Of a DNA stretch of 64,000 nucleotides, positions 24,659 through 35,959 are shown one piece after another. This DNA is from Cryptomeria japonica (lineage: Eukaryota > Streptophyta > Pinopsida > Cupressales > Cupressaceae): assembly GCF_030272615.1 (NCBI RefSeq), contig NC_081411.1, positions 829,950,160 to 830,014,159 of the forward strand, given 5' to 3'. The translations under genes and the position numbers were made by a program. Position 1 is the stretch's first letter, and each line of letters begins with the position of its first letter. The notes under the pieces are model-generated. The model was given only the letters and a program-made list of their open reading frames with translations, did not search any database and had not been told where the DNA came from.

Positions 24659-25901
24659 TGTTAGCATTATGGATGAATTGATTATGTTGCATTGATGTCA
24701 ACACTAGCTGTTATGGTTGGTTACCAACAGACAAGGTTTGGTTACTGACATACATGTTTTGGTTACTAGTAGAAGATCTAGTGTTACCGGCAGAAGAGAC
24801 TATCTGTTGGACACTTCTCACATGTTTGGATAAATGATGTATGTTTGATTTTATGTGTTACATGCTTCTAGAGCATGTTTTGGTCAGTTGGTATTGCTTT
24901 GGTAATTGGATGCTATCATACAATCTTGTAAGCCCATACTAGCATTGGTCTAAGGTTTAACCGATAGAGTTTTCATTGAGAAATCTTGATAGGATGCATA
25001 AGTGGTGTTGGTGTAGCTTCTAGATGGAATTCAGGATGTTGAACATGTTATTTGATCATGCCTCAATTGATTGAAGATATTGCTTTGACGTGGTGGACCC
25101 AGATTAGATCTAGTGCCTATCTAGTTTATGGACCGGTATCATGTTAACGTGTTCTCTACATGTTACCAAGATGATTTATCATTTGGTTATTGTTGTTTTG
25201 CTCTTAAGCTGACATGGCATATCATTGTAATATGGATATATGTAATGATCTTATTGTAATATCTTTTAGTTGGCCGACCTAGTTGGTTTAGGCCTTAGTG
25301 TTGGTATAAATGATGTAAGATCTCATTGTAGATCAAGTGTCATGGTCTTGGAATGCAATATCATATGCAAAGGAGATTTGGTCAATCATAGGTGATCAAA
25401 TTGAGATTAAGGAAGAGGTCAAAGGCCTCTAATATTGAACTTAACTAGGATTGTAATTAGGCATGGTAGATGCTATGTCTAGCAGTTCATTAGATTGTTT
25501 TCCATTTATTTTTAGGTGGTTATAATCTCTTTGTATTCATTGAGACTATTTTGTAATGAGTAGTACACTCTAGGTAGTGTGCCTTCCTACATGTGCAGGT
25601 CCCTCTTTGTATCACATACTTTCTGCAAAAGTATCATCTGACTGTGGGTAGGCTTCCCACTATGGTTTTTCCCTTTCTAGGTTTTCCACATAAAAATCAT
25701 GGTGTTATGTGGTATGGTTGAATTGTGTTGAATATCTATTTTATTGTTAAGTTTTATTCAATACTAGTATTTGTTTCTGCTATTCTGATACTTAATATTT
25801 ATGTGATCCGATTAAAGGTTATTAAGTGGATTAATTGATATAATTTATCAATAATTAATTCACTCCCCTCCCCTCTTAGTTGTTCACTAGTTATCCTAAC
25901 A
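24659..25901 (+). repeat. 5' LTR of copia C
   Basis: TGTTAGCATTATGG at the start and TTATCCTAACA at the end. Carries the GGTTTTTCCC block near 25658-25695 and TTCACTCCCCTCCCCTCTTA near the end. It lacks the stretch TTTTGTCATTGATG present near the start of its own 3' LTR. Confidence 0.92.
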
Positions 25902-25903
25902 AT

Positions 25904-25915
25904 TGGTATCAGAGC
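25904..25915 (+). other. Primer-binding site of copia C
   Basis: A perfect TGGTATCAGAGC, complementary to the 3' end of plant initiator Met tRNA, two bases after the LTR end. This is the best preserved primer site of the three related units. Confidence 0.93.
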
Positions 25916-25959
25916 TTTGGTCCTCTTTTGCAGAAGCTTAACTGCTTGAGGTAGATCCT

Positions 25960-26684
25960 ATGGCAGCTAATACTTCAAACCCACCAACAACTATTTTTAG
26001 AAGACAAATCCCTAAGCTTGATGGAACAAATTATGGGATATGGAAAATTCTAATGGAGACTCATATTAGATGTCTTGGCAAGGATATTTGGGATATCATT
26101 GAGAAAGGATACACACCTTATGATCTGGCATCTAGCAATCTTGCTCCTATAGACTTGGACAAGAATATATAAAATGATTGTAGAGCTAGAGAAGTCATCT
26201 TGTGTGCACTTATTGATCAGTAAATCATGGGATTAACTGATAAATCATTGGCAAAGATTATGTGGGATAAATTGCAAACTCTGAATGAAGGTGATCCTAC
26301 TGTCAAAATTGCTAAACTTGATGGTTACCGAGTAAGATATGAAACTTGAAGATGGAAGATAATGAAAGAATTGTTGTGTTTATGGAAAGAGTAAATGAGA
26401 TTGTAACGGGAATTAAATGTTGTAGAGGATCTCTGAGTGAAGATGAAATAGTTTCCAAAGTCTTGAGAGCCATTCCACTAGCTTACAAGATGAAGGCAAC
26501 TGCAATTAATGAGTTGAGGACAATGACAAACACTTCATTTAATAGAGACATTGTGATTGGGAAATTATCTGCTTTTCATCTTGAAGAATTTGGATTTTCT
26601 AGAGCTGTAAAGTATGAACCTCCTTTTCATGCATCATCATCATCTACCGACAAAAGTGATTGGAAAGCCTTATATACAAAATAA
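25960..26684 (+). pseudogene. gag: Gag capsid region of copia C
   Basis: The start ATG at 25960 gives PKLDGTNYGIWKILMETH, the copia Gag N-terminal signature. A TAA at 26170 interrupts it at a point shared with units A and B. A 1-base loss near 26342 (GAAACTTG where B has GAAAACTTG) shifts the frame, and the rest reads from 26346 (MKMEDNERIVVFMERVNEIV) to a TAA at 26682. The retained text is the capsid helical domain. Product: nucleocapsid precursor, not makeable in this copy. Confidence 0.9.
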
Positions 26685-27324
26685 TTGGAAGATAAGAGGA
26701 AAGAAGTTGAAAAAGTTGAGCAACTTGAAGCCTTATTTTCTAGAAGAGTACCTAAAGGACCGATAAGAAGTAAGTATGAAGGAAAAGCACCTTTTAAATA
26801 TTTTGCATGTAATAAGATTGGTGATTTTGCATCTAGATGTCCTACAAGGATTGCAAGATTTGAAGATAATCAAAATAGATATAGATTCAAGAAAAGAGAA
26901 AAATGCTACAGAGCAGATGAGGAAGGAGTAAGTGATCACTCTGAGGATGAACTGACAATAGAATCTTCTAGTGGATCCAACAATGGAAAGGAATGGGTGT
27001 TCTATGCTTTAAAGGAAGATGAACCAAAGCTGGCTATCATGAATGAAGAAAAGGCCCTGGCAGAAAAATTTGAAGATAAGGATGACTGGGTAATTGATAG
27101 TGGATGCTCACATCATATGACTGGAGATAAAAAAAATATTGTCCCTGCAAGAATACAATGGCGGTCAAGTCAGATTTGGAGATGAAAAACCATGTATGAT
27201 CAAAGGTAGAGGTATTATTTCTCTGGATGGTAAGCATAATACAGATAATGTCTACTATGTAGAAGGCTTAAAGAATAATCTTTTGAGTGTTGGTGAATTC
27301 GTGGACAAGGGTTTCCAACTTTAG
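26685..27324 (+). pseudogene. pol: Zinc knuckle and aspartic protease region of copia C
   Basis: The knuckle reads FKYFACNKIGDFASRC. Relative to C-X2-C-X4-H-X4-C, the first Cys is Tyr and the His is Asp, changes also present in unit B, so RNA binding was lost before the duplication. An acidic linker follows. The protease active site VIDSGCSHHMTG keeps the catalytic Asp. A frameshift just after it (shared with B) moves the reading to 27139 (YNGGQVRFGDEK, then LKNNLLSVGEF). A TAG at 27322 replaces a CAG still present in B. Confidence 0.88.
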
Positions 27325-27408
27325 TTTAAAGATAGAAAATGTAAAATCATTAACAACACTAGTTTGGAGACTACAACTGGTACTTAGACTGGAGGTAATA
27401 TCTTTCAC

Positions 27409-28316
27409 TTGAACACTAGTAATAAGACATGTTTGATTTCTCATATTGATGAGAGTTGGTTATGGAATAAAAGGTTGTGTCATGTTAATTTTGATTGTAT
27501 TGTTAAGATCAGTTCAACTAATGAAGTTAGGGATATACCTAAGATTATGAAGCCTCATAATCCAGTATGTAAGGAATGTCGATTGGGAAAGCAAGTTAGA
27601 AGTTATTTTAAGAGCATACATGATAAATCTAATGATGTGCTTGATTTGATTCACACTAACTTATGTGGTCCAGCAAGGACTAGAAGATTTCAAGGTGATA
27701 GGTATTTCATGCTAATAATTGATGACTATTCTAGAATGATGTGTGACTTTCCTTAAGGAGAAGTCTAGAGCCTTTGAGAAATTCAAAATCTTTAAAGCAA
27801 AGGTTGAAACAAAATTTGGATTGAAAATCAAATGTCTAAGATCAAATCAAGGTGGTGAGTTCACTTCTCATGAACTTAATAGTTATTGTGAGACAAATCA
27901 AATTAGGAGACAGTTATTTGCACCTCAGACTCCTCAGCAGAATGGAGTAGTGGAAAGAAAGAACAAAACCATCTTGGATGCAGAAAGATCTATGACGATG
28001 GAAGCCAAATTTCCTCACATCTACTAGAGAGAAGCAACGAGTACAACAATCTACACATTCAACAGAGTTCACATAAAAGGTGAAATTGGTAACACCCCTT
28101 ATGAGTTATGATTTGGACATACACCTATAGTTAAATATTTCAATTTTTTTGGAAGTAAATGCTATATCAAAAGGGATGATTCAATTGGAAAGTTTGATCC
28201 TAGATTTGGTGAAGGGATATTTCTTGGATATTCAATTCAAAGAAAAGCATATAGATGTTATAACAAAAGATTGCATAAAATTATGAAGAGCGCTAATGTG
28301 AAAGTGGATGAGAAAT
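27409..28316 (+). pseudogene. pol: Integrase of copia C
   Basis: The zinc-binding N-terminal domain is at 27409-27600 (RLCHVNFDCIVKI, then PVCKECRLGKQ, with one His of the HHCC set changed to Asn). The catalytic core starts with RYFMLIIDDYSRMM (first Asp). A 2-base loss shared with B shifts the frame at about 27740, then come CLRSNQGGEFT (the usual Asp of this motif is Asn) and NGVVERKN (Glu). TGG to TAG at 28024 and TGG to TGA at 28108 are shared with B. The C-terminal region (GEGIFLGYSIQRKAYRC) runs to about 28316. Catalytically dead. Confidence 0.88.
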
Positions 28317-28360
28317 GAAGAAATCAATTTATATCATATAATAGGGAACCCATAGTAGAA

Positions 28361-30133
28361 ATGATCATAACTAAACCAGAAATGCCTCAATCGATACAGG
28401 AAACTGAGATAGTTACACCAGTACAATCAAAAAATTCAACTGTGACTGATGATCAGAGCAGTGAATCTGAAGTTCAGAAGACACAAAGGTATGTTAGATT
28501 AAATCATTTTGAAGATCAAATCATTGGAGATAGGAACAAGGGAGTTATGACAAGAAGAAGACTAGCAAATGAAGAGGTATGTCTTATTTCTCAAATTGAA
28601 CCAGCATTTGTTATTGAAGCTTGTAAAGATAAACATTGGTTAAAGGTTATGGAAGATGAATTAGATCAGATAGAAAAGAATGAGACTTGGACTTTAGTTC
28701 CCCGGCCTAAAAATAAAAATGTTATTTGAACTAAATGGCTTTTTAGGAATAAACTGAATGAGGATGGTCAAGTTGTAAGAAACAAGGCTAGGTTGATTTG
28801 TAAATGATATTCTCAAATGGAAGGAATTGATTATGGTGAGACATTGGCACATGTAGCTAGAATTGAAGTTGTTATACTATTTCTTGCCTATGTAGCTTAT
28901 AAGAACTATAAGGTTTATCAAATGGATGTTAAATGTGCATTCTTGAATGGTGAACTTAAAGAAGAGGTATACATTGAGCAACCTGATGGATTTTCACAGA
29001 AAAATTATAAAGATATGGTTTGCAGATTGAAGAAAGCTTTATATGGATTGAAACAAGCTCCTAGAGCTTGGTATGCAAGGTTGGATAAACATCTTTTGAA
29101 GCTTGGTTTTACTAAAGGCAGTGCTGATAGTAATTTATATTATAAGATCTATGATGATGATATTCTGATTATTGAAGTATTTGTTGATGATATGAGTTTT
29201 GGAGGAGAAGATAACTTATGCATGGAATTCTCTAATAATATGAAGAATGAATTTGAAATGTCCATGATTGGTGAGATGAGATTTTTCTTAGGTTTGTAGA
29301 TTACTCAAAATGACAAAGGCATTTTTATCTATCAAACTAAGTATCCAAGTGAATTGTTGAAGAAGTTTGGTATGAATGATTCCAAACCGGTAAGTACTCC
29401 TATGGTGATAAGTGAGAAATTATCTATCAAAGATACATCTACACTGGTAAATCTGACAAGGTACAAGTAGATGATTGGTGGTTTGTTATATCTAACTCAA
29501 AATAGACTGGATATTATGAATGCAGTAAGTATTGTTTCAAGATATCAAAGTAATCCTAAAGAAAATCATGAATGTGTAGTAAAGAGGATATTCCGATATT
29601 TGCAAGGAACAACAAAATATGGCTTATGGTATTCTAGAGATGATGATTTCACTTTACATGCATATATAGATTCAGATTGGGCAAGAGATACTGATGACAT
29701 GAAGAACACTTCTGGTGGAGATTTCTTTCTTGGAAAGAAATTGGTTTCACATATTAGCAAAGAATAGTCATGCATTTATTTATCTACTACAGAAGCTAAG
29801 TATGTTGTAGTAGCAACTTATTGCAATCAAGTCTTGTGGATGAAGCAAATGTTGAAGGATATCAAGGTAAATTGTAGTGAACTAGTAGTTATCTACTATG
29901 ATAACTCTGTAGCTACTGACATGTCTAAGAATCCAGTATTTCACTCTAACACTAAGAATATATCAATAAAGTATAACTTTCTGAAGGACAAGGTAGAAGG
30001 AAAGGAAGTCAAATTGGTTTATGTAGACACTAAACAATAGATTGTAGATATATTCACTAAACCATTATCTAAGAAATCATTTGAGTCTTTAAGAGATAGT
30101 TTAGGGGTTTATGCCCCTCTAGTAGAGACTTGA
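28361..30133 (+). pseudogene. pol: Reverse transcriptase and RNase H of copia C
   Basis: The linker and RT start at 28361 (WTLVPRPKNKNVI). TGA at 28727 and TGA at 28806 interrupt it. It continues with [38 protein letters not shown] and the catalytic FVDDM, then a TAG at 29297. The connection contains a TAG at 29468. RNase H follows with YIDSDWA, TTEAKYV and YYDNSVA and a TAG at 29765. FTKPLSKKSFESL ends the polyprotein at a TGA at 30131. Most damage is in-frame stops rather than indels, and the RT and RNase H acidic residues remain. Confidence 0.9.
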
Positions 30134-30411
30134 TTGATGCAGCATGTCATCAGTCCGACATGCATTATCAGAGATATTATTCATTCTGGCACTGATGAGG
30201 GGTTTACATTCTTGCTTTGATATTTCTGTCAGATTTCTGGCATTGATGTTAAAGGGGGAGAGATAGGGATGTGAAAAATATTTATAGAGATATCATTCAC
30301 ATGGGGAGAGTTATTGATATTCAGGAGATTGTTGGTTGTTTTCCACAAGGGGAGACTTGTTTGGCATTTCTTGGTACTTAGATGTTTTTCAAATCTAGTG
30401 TTGCCATCAAT

Positions 30412-30425
30412 GCCAAAGGGGAGAT
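30412..30425 (+). other. Polypurine tract of copia C
   Basis: CCAAAGGGGAGAT lies directly before the 3' LTR start TGTTGGCATT and marks the plus-strand priming site. An earlier GGGGGAGAG (about 30255) is a second purine run in the same trailer. Confidence 0.85.
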
Positions 30426-31705
30426 TGTTGGCATTATGGATGAATTGATTATGTGTTGCATTGATGTTTTGTCATTGATGTCAACACTAGCTGTTATGGT
30501 TGGTTATCGATAGACAAGTTTTGTTTACCGACATATAGGTTTTGGTTACCGACAAACCGGTTTTGGTTATCGGAAGAAGATCCAGTGTTACCAATAGAAG
30601 AGACTATATGTTGGACACTTCTGGCATGTTTGGATAAATGAAGTATGTTTAATTTTATGTGTTACATTATTCTAGAGAATGTTTTGGTCAGTTGGTATTG
30701 ATTTGGTAATCAGACGCTATCATACACTCTTATAAACCCATACTGGCATTGGTTTAAGGTATAATCGGTAGAGCTTTCACTAAGAAATCTTGATAGTATG
30801 CATAAGTGGTGTTGGCACGACTTCTAGATGGAATTTAGGATGTTGAAGATGTTCTCTGATCATGCCTTAATTGATTGAAGACATTGCTTTGGCATGGTGG
30901 ACCCAAATTAGGTCTGGTACCTATCTAGGTTATGGACCGGTATAATGTTAACGTTTTCTCTACACTTTATCAAGATGATTTATGATTTGGTTATTGTTGT
31001 TTTGGTTTTAAGCTGATGTGAAATATCATTGTAATGTGGATATATGTAATGATCCTATTGTAATATCTTTTAGGTGGCCAATGTAATTGGTTTAGGCCTT
31101 AGTGTTGGTATAAATGATGTAAGATCTCATTGTAGATCAAGTGTCCTAGTCTTGGAATGAAATATCATATGTGAAGGAGATTTGGGTGATCATAGGTGAT
31201 TGAATTGGGATTAAGGAAGAGGTCAAAAACCTCTAGTATTGAGCTTAAACAGGACTATAATCAAGCATGGTAGATGCTATCTCTAGCAATTCATTATTCT
31301 GGATTATTGTCCATTTATCTTGAGGTGGTTATAACCTCTCTGTAGTCAGTGAGACTTTTTTGTAATGAGCAGTACATTCTAGGAAATGTGCCTGCCTGCA
31401 TGTGCCGGCCCCTCTTTGTATCACATACATTTTGTAGAAGTATCATCTAACTGTGGGTAGGCTTCCCACCATGGTTTTTTCCTTTCTAGGTTTTCCATGT
31501 ACAAATCATGGTGTTATGTGTTATGGTTGCATTGTGTTGATTATCTATTTTATTGTTAAATTTTATTGCTTACTGGTATCTATTTCTGCTATTTCGGTAC
31601 TTAATGTTTATGTGATCCAGTTAAAGGTTATTAAGTGGATTAATTGATATAATCTATCAACAATTGATTCACCCCCCCCTCAGTTGTTCATCGGTTATCC
31701 TAACA
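30426..31705 (+). repeat. 3' LTR of copia C
   Basis: TGTTGGCATTATGG to GTTATCCTAACA. It retains a 14-base stretch near position 45 of the LTR that is missing from LTRs A, B and 5' C. Carries the shared GGTTTTTTCCTTTC block (about 31468-31503) and TTCACCCCCCCCTCAG near its end. Followed immediately by (CA)n and (GA)n. Confidence 0.92.
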
Positions 31706-31718
31706 CACACACACACAT

Positions 31719-31762
<44 letters not shown>

Positions 31763-32095
31763 GAAGAGAGGGAGAGAATAGGATAAGGAGAGGGGGAGGG
31801 AGAGAGGGGGGAGAGAGAGGAGATTGGGAGAGAGGAAGAGGGAGGGAAAAGATGGGGAGAATAGGATAGAGAGAGAGAGAGTAGGGTCAAGAGAGGGGGA
31901 GGGGGAGAGAGATAATAGGATAAGATAACGAGAGGGGGAGGGAGAGGGGGGAGAAGGAGAGGGAGGGCGCAAGAAAGAGAGAGAAGGGGGAGAGTGTGAG
32001 GGGGAGAGAGATTAGATAGAACTCAAGGCTTGAAATAGACAAATACGATGATGGGAAGGAAGACGAGAGATAGAGGAAAAGAAGGGAGACATATA
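31706..32095. repeat. CA/GA microsatellite and purine block 4
   Basis: A short (CA)n run, then (GA)n at about 31721-31759, then degenerate AGGATAAGGAGAGGGGGAGG units to about 32095, followed by an ATATATAT stretch. Composition and unit sequence match blocks 1-3, so this is probably the other side of the tract into which copia C inserted. Confidence 0.85.
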
Positions 32096-32160
32096 TATAT
32101 ATGTCTATACATATGTGTAGTAAATGCTAAGTTTATAAGCATACATTATTATGTCTTCAT

Positions 32161-32323
32161 AACTCGTACGGGTTATGTAGAATTGTGAATAGTACTTTTT
32201 TTTTTCAAAACCTGTGCGGGTTATGAAGAACTATGAATAGTACTTTTTGTTTTTCAAAACCTGTACGGGTTATGAAGAACTATGAATAGTAGTTTTGGTT
32301 TTCAAAACCCATGCGGGTTTTGG
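32161..32323. repeat. 48-bp tandem repeat with palindromic core, 4 copies
   Basis: CGGGTTATG anchors at 32169, 32217 and 32266, and CGGGTTTTG at 32314 (spacing 48, 49, 48). Each unit contains GAACTATGAATAGTA-like text, a T-run, and an imperfect inverted core such as AACCCATGCGGGTT. Confidence 0.85.
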
Positions 32324-32511
32324 CTTGGTAAGAGGGTTGGAAAATGACCCTAAGTCTTGCAAGCCCATTTTCCCCCCCATTTTTGTCCCTTTACATGTTT
32401 TTTCATCTTCCAACATGATTTCTCGACTTTTTCATCATCTGGTTTACAAATGATCAGGTGGGTATCTCTATAATTACCACCATAACCTCACACGTCTTCT
32501 CTGAAGAAGTT

Positions 32512-34972
32512 GAGAAAATAGAACTTCAGAGATCCCAAGAACACCTATTAGCAAAATACCTGTCATAGAAGAATATTGGAGATAGAAACATAATAAAGGC
32601 TCTAGAGAAAAGATTATCGTTGAGAGAGGGAATGAAAAATAAAGTTACAATACAATCCTTATGATAGGAGAATTAGAAACCCTAAAGATGTGCAACCCTA
32701 AAGAGTTAAAGAGTATTTAACAATTAGAATAATTATTAAATACCTACAATATTATTAAATGCCTAAGTTTAGCTTAAGCGTAGAGTATAATAGACTAATA
32801 ATTAAATAAAAAATTGTTAGCTAATACAAGATAATTCTAACACCCCCCCTTAAGATGAACTTAGGGAGTAGCTAAAAAACTAAATGCATGAAGCAAAAAA
32901 AATGCAACTACATGAGAAGGCAAAAAAAATTTGGGTCCTGACAAAAAGGCCTGATGAGGTATCCAATCACAACCAAATCTCTATGAATTGGAGAAATAGA
33001 GAAAACCACATGGGAAAAAAGCTCTACTCCAAAAAGAGATGGAAAAAGCAAGTGAAGGACTAAAGAAGCCTCCAAACAAGACTGTTCCAAAAAGATAAGA
33101 ACAAGAGAAGATCATGAAGAACACCACTGAAGCATGAAATAGCTGCAAACAATGTCGAAGAGTAACTGTTGATTTGAAGAACCTCCACTAAAATAGAACA
33201 TGACCAGGTAGATAAGACTATAATCTGCATGAGTGCCCTCAAACGACACTACTTGAATAAGATGGAAAACAAAGGCAAATGACTAAACTCAAAGATACAG
33301 ATGGTATGAGACAACAAATCCTGAAGAGATAATCAATTGAATCAAGGAAGCATTAAAACCAATAGGAAAAACCTCCCCATAATGCTGAAAATCAAGAGAG
33401 ACAGGTACACTAAAAAGAATGACCAACAAGAACTACATGACGAAAAACCAAGATCATCGAAGGTACAGAGAAAGTACATAGTGTCATGGAAGGAACACTC
33501 ACTTGACACACATCATGAGGTGAATGCCGTGGAAGGAACACTTACATGACAAAGATAGATGGAAAAAAAAGGCAAACTTCAATCCCCCATAGCACTTTAT
33601 ACGTAGTGCATGTACATTAAGGCACAAGATGTGCAAGATACCAAGTATACAATGCATGATGGCACTTTATCTCAATGCGTTTACATAAATAAAATGCGAA
33701 AATGAAAAGAAGAGACAGAGGACTGGAAACAAAAAGAACAACCAAAGACGAGACATTCTACTCAAAGAAAGAGATCCCAAGACCTGAAACATCCAAGATA
33801 TTCACCAGAGTGCTGAAAAGAAAAAAACTAAATAAAATATACTTAGAGCATAATCTAGAAAGAAAAATCATATGAATGGAAAGAACACAAAACAGTCTTC
33901 CCAATGATATAAAGTTTTCAAAAAAAGGAGTTTGGATGCTCAAGTTATGTCTCTCGGAGTGCAAAAATGAACCTCTATCTTCGACAAGAAAAAATGCCAT
34001 TAAAAAAGTAAAATCAAAAGTTCAAACCTCCAAATCTGAAGAGAGATCGAAAAGAGCTTTTAGACAATATAAAGTTTTTGAAAAAGCACCTCTGTATGAC
34101 CAAGTTACAACCAAAAGAAAAAAAAATCCTCTTATAGGGCATAAATAAGGTTAAAAAAAAACTATTATTATTTTTTTGACGAAAATTTTTTGATGCATTT
34201 GTAGGGACAACTATACGGATTTTTGTTCCTTGTAAAACGTCACAATGAAAAAATCATGGCCCAGATGCCCTTGTCCCCGAAATAGGTTGAATTATATATC
34301 AAAATGACTGGAAACACCCTTCGAAAGCCAACGGTGAGGTCTTTTTTGGCCCAAACTACTCTGAAATTTTTTGTTTAATGATTTTTTAGATGAATTTCTT
34401 GAAATTCATGCCAAAAAATGTCCAAAACCCAAATTTTAAAAATTTTATATGGAAATAGGGGGTTTATGAGCATTTTGAGCTCAATGGTGAGGTTCGTTTG
34501 AGCCCAAAATGATAAAAAACAAAATAACTACCCCAGATCCAATAAAAAGCTCTAAGAAAAGCTTGAAACCCTCCTCCAAAAAATCTTCTAAAAAATCACG
34601 AACAAGCAGCAGTAGATGTAGGCTCTGATACCATGAAGAAGTTGAGAAAATACAACTTTAGAGATCCCAAGAACCCCTGTTAGCAAAATACCTGTCACAA
34701 GAGAAGATTGGAGACAAAAACACAATAAATGCTGAAAAAAAAATTATCATTCAGAGAGGAAATGAAAAATAAAGTTACAATACAATCCTTATGACAGGAG
34801 AATTAGAAACCCTAAAGATGTGCAACCCTAAAGAGATAAAGAGTATTTAATAATTAGAATAATTATTAAATACCTTAAATATTATTAAATGCCTAAGTTT
34901 AGCTTAAGCGTAGAGTATAATAGACTAATAACTAAATAAAAAATTATTAGCTAATACAAGATAACTCTAACA
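32512..34972 (-). mobile_element. Non-coding LTR retroelement (TRIM/LARD-like), minus strand
   Basis: Two LTRs of 331 bp (32512-32842) and 339 bp (34634-34972), each TG...CA, flank 1.79 kb without a credible reading frame. A 13-base primer site in element orientation, TGGTATCAGAGCC (34633-34621), directly abuts the right LTR. A purine run CTTAAGGGGGGG (32854-32843) abuts the left LTR. The flanks TTCTC and TTCTT match at four of five bases. With all replication signals but no gag or pol, it must have moved using another element's proteins. The shared initiator-Met primer site points to a copia-type helper. Confidence 0.85.
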
Positions 34973-35664
34973 TTCTTATTTTTCTGACCATATAATTTTT
35001 TCTATTTTCAGACAACACTAGCATAGTAAACTTTAATTTTCTTTATCAATGCCTTGACAGTCCTCACAAACATGTTTCTACCATTTTTTAAATAAATTTT
35101 GATATACTTGACCAAATTCAAAATAAATTACATATTATTGTTCTACAATAGATTCAATACACTTTAAAAAAAAGAAGTTTTCATGTTCGACTATTTTGAT
35201 GCAAGTTATGCTCAGGACATGAATAGGTACCAAATTTTCAAGATGAGGTCACTTCAAAAAATCATTAAAAAAAATACTCAACGGAAAATTATAAAAAAAT
35301 ACACAACTTATAGATCTCACTCTTACCTATCATCCTACCAAAGGGTTTTGCAGACTAGTAAATCTAACTATATATTTTTTGTAGCGCACGAAAAACAATT
35401 ATGTTATATTTTTCTAAAAAAAATGAGGAACAATTTTTCATGCATGAAAGGTTTGAACCTCTTAATCTTATCCAATTTTAAAAAAACTTTAGTAGTTTAG
35501 AAACTATATTTAGAGCACTACAATTCTTATTCTTTTCTCAACTCCTATTTTTTAGTGCATGACCTTTAAATTTCTCTTTGAAATTCAAGTTTACCCATTT
35601 TCAGAAGAAAAAAAATAGTGGCCACTTATACCCCCTTTTTGTTCACCATCTTGGTGCACTTACC
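34973..35664. other. AT-rich stretch without recognised genes
   Basis: Short reading frames (for example 35183-35500) are Lys/Asn/Phe-rich with poly-A-driven composition and no motif. The block GTTCACCATCTTGGTGCACTTACC near 35640-35664 loosely resembles the start of gene X (CACCATCTTTGTGCACATACC at about 13192-13212), which could mark a decayed X edge. Confidence 0.4.
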
Positions 35665-35847
35665 CAAACACACTAGAAGACAATCATGACAACCAAACTC
35701 TATAATAATCACCATCACATCTAATATAATCATGAATTAGGGTTAGTACATGGTAAGATACCATCAAATCATCATCAAGTAGGCTAAGCTATATCAATAT
35801 GATCCATTGATGTTCAAAAACACAAGACGAATTAGGGAGGGGCATTG
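35665..35847 (-). mobile_element. Family E repeat, end fragment
   Basis: Matches 38853-39024, the right end of the minus-oriented E1 copy, ending GAATTAGGGAGGGGCA. It is broken on its left side at 35665. Its right edge abuts the same terpene synthase flank as in the second copy. Confidence 0.75.
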
Positions 35848-35959
35848 TATGCATTCCCATAGAAAGTTTTCACAAGAAAATAAGCCTTTATAAATCCATT
35901 TGGAGTTAAATGTAAAATCATCTGAATCGAATCAATATATCATTTATCTATTTTTATAA

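Larger units (their letters stand above)
24659..31705 (+). mobile_element. Copia C, full-length Ty1/copia retrotransposon, defective
   Basis: A 7.05-kb element with 5' LTR (24659-25901), primer site, gag, protease, integrase, RT, RNase H, polypurine tract and 3' LTR (30426-31705). It is interrupted by many stops and frameshifts. No 5-bp target duplication is seen: GAGAG on the left and CACAC on the right. Purine-rich repeat DNA lies on both sides, suggesting insertion into one long purine tract whose edge later changed. The two LTRs differ at many sites and by a short indel near the start, so the insertion is old. Units A and B are partial DNA-level duplicates of its left part. Confidence 0.93.

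Noticed and set aside
35440-35470. GGTTTGAACC string resembling a tRNA T-arm
   Set aside because: No acceptor stem, anticodon arm or D-arm could be placed around it.
35183-35500. 105-codon Lys/Asn/Phe-rich plus frame
   Set aside because: AT-rich, homopolymer-driven composition, no motif and no paralogue in the duplicated neighbours.
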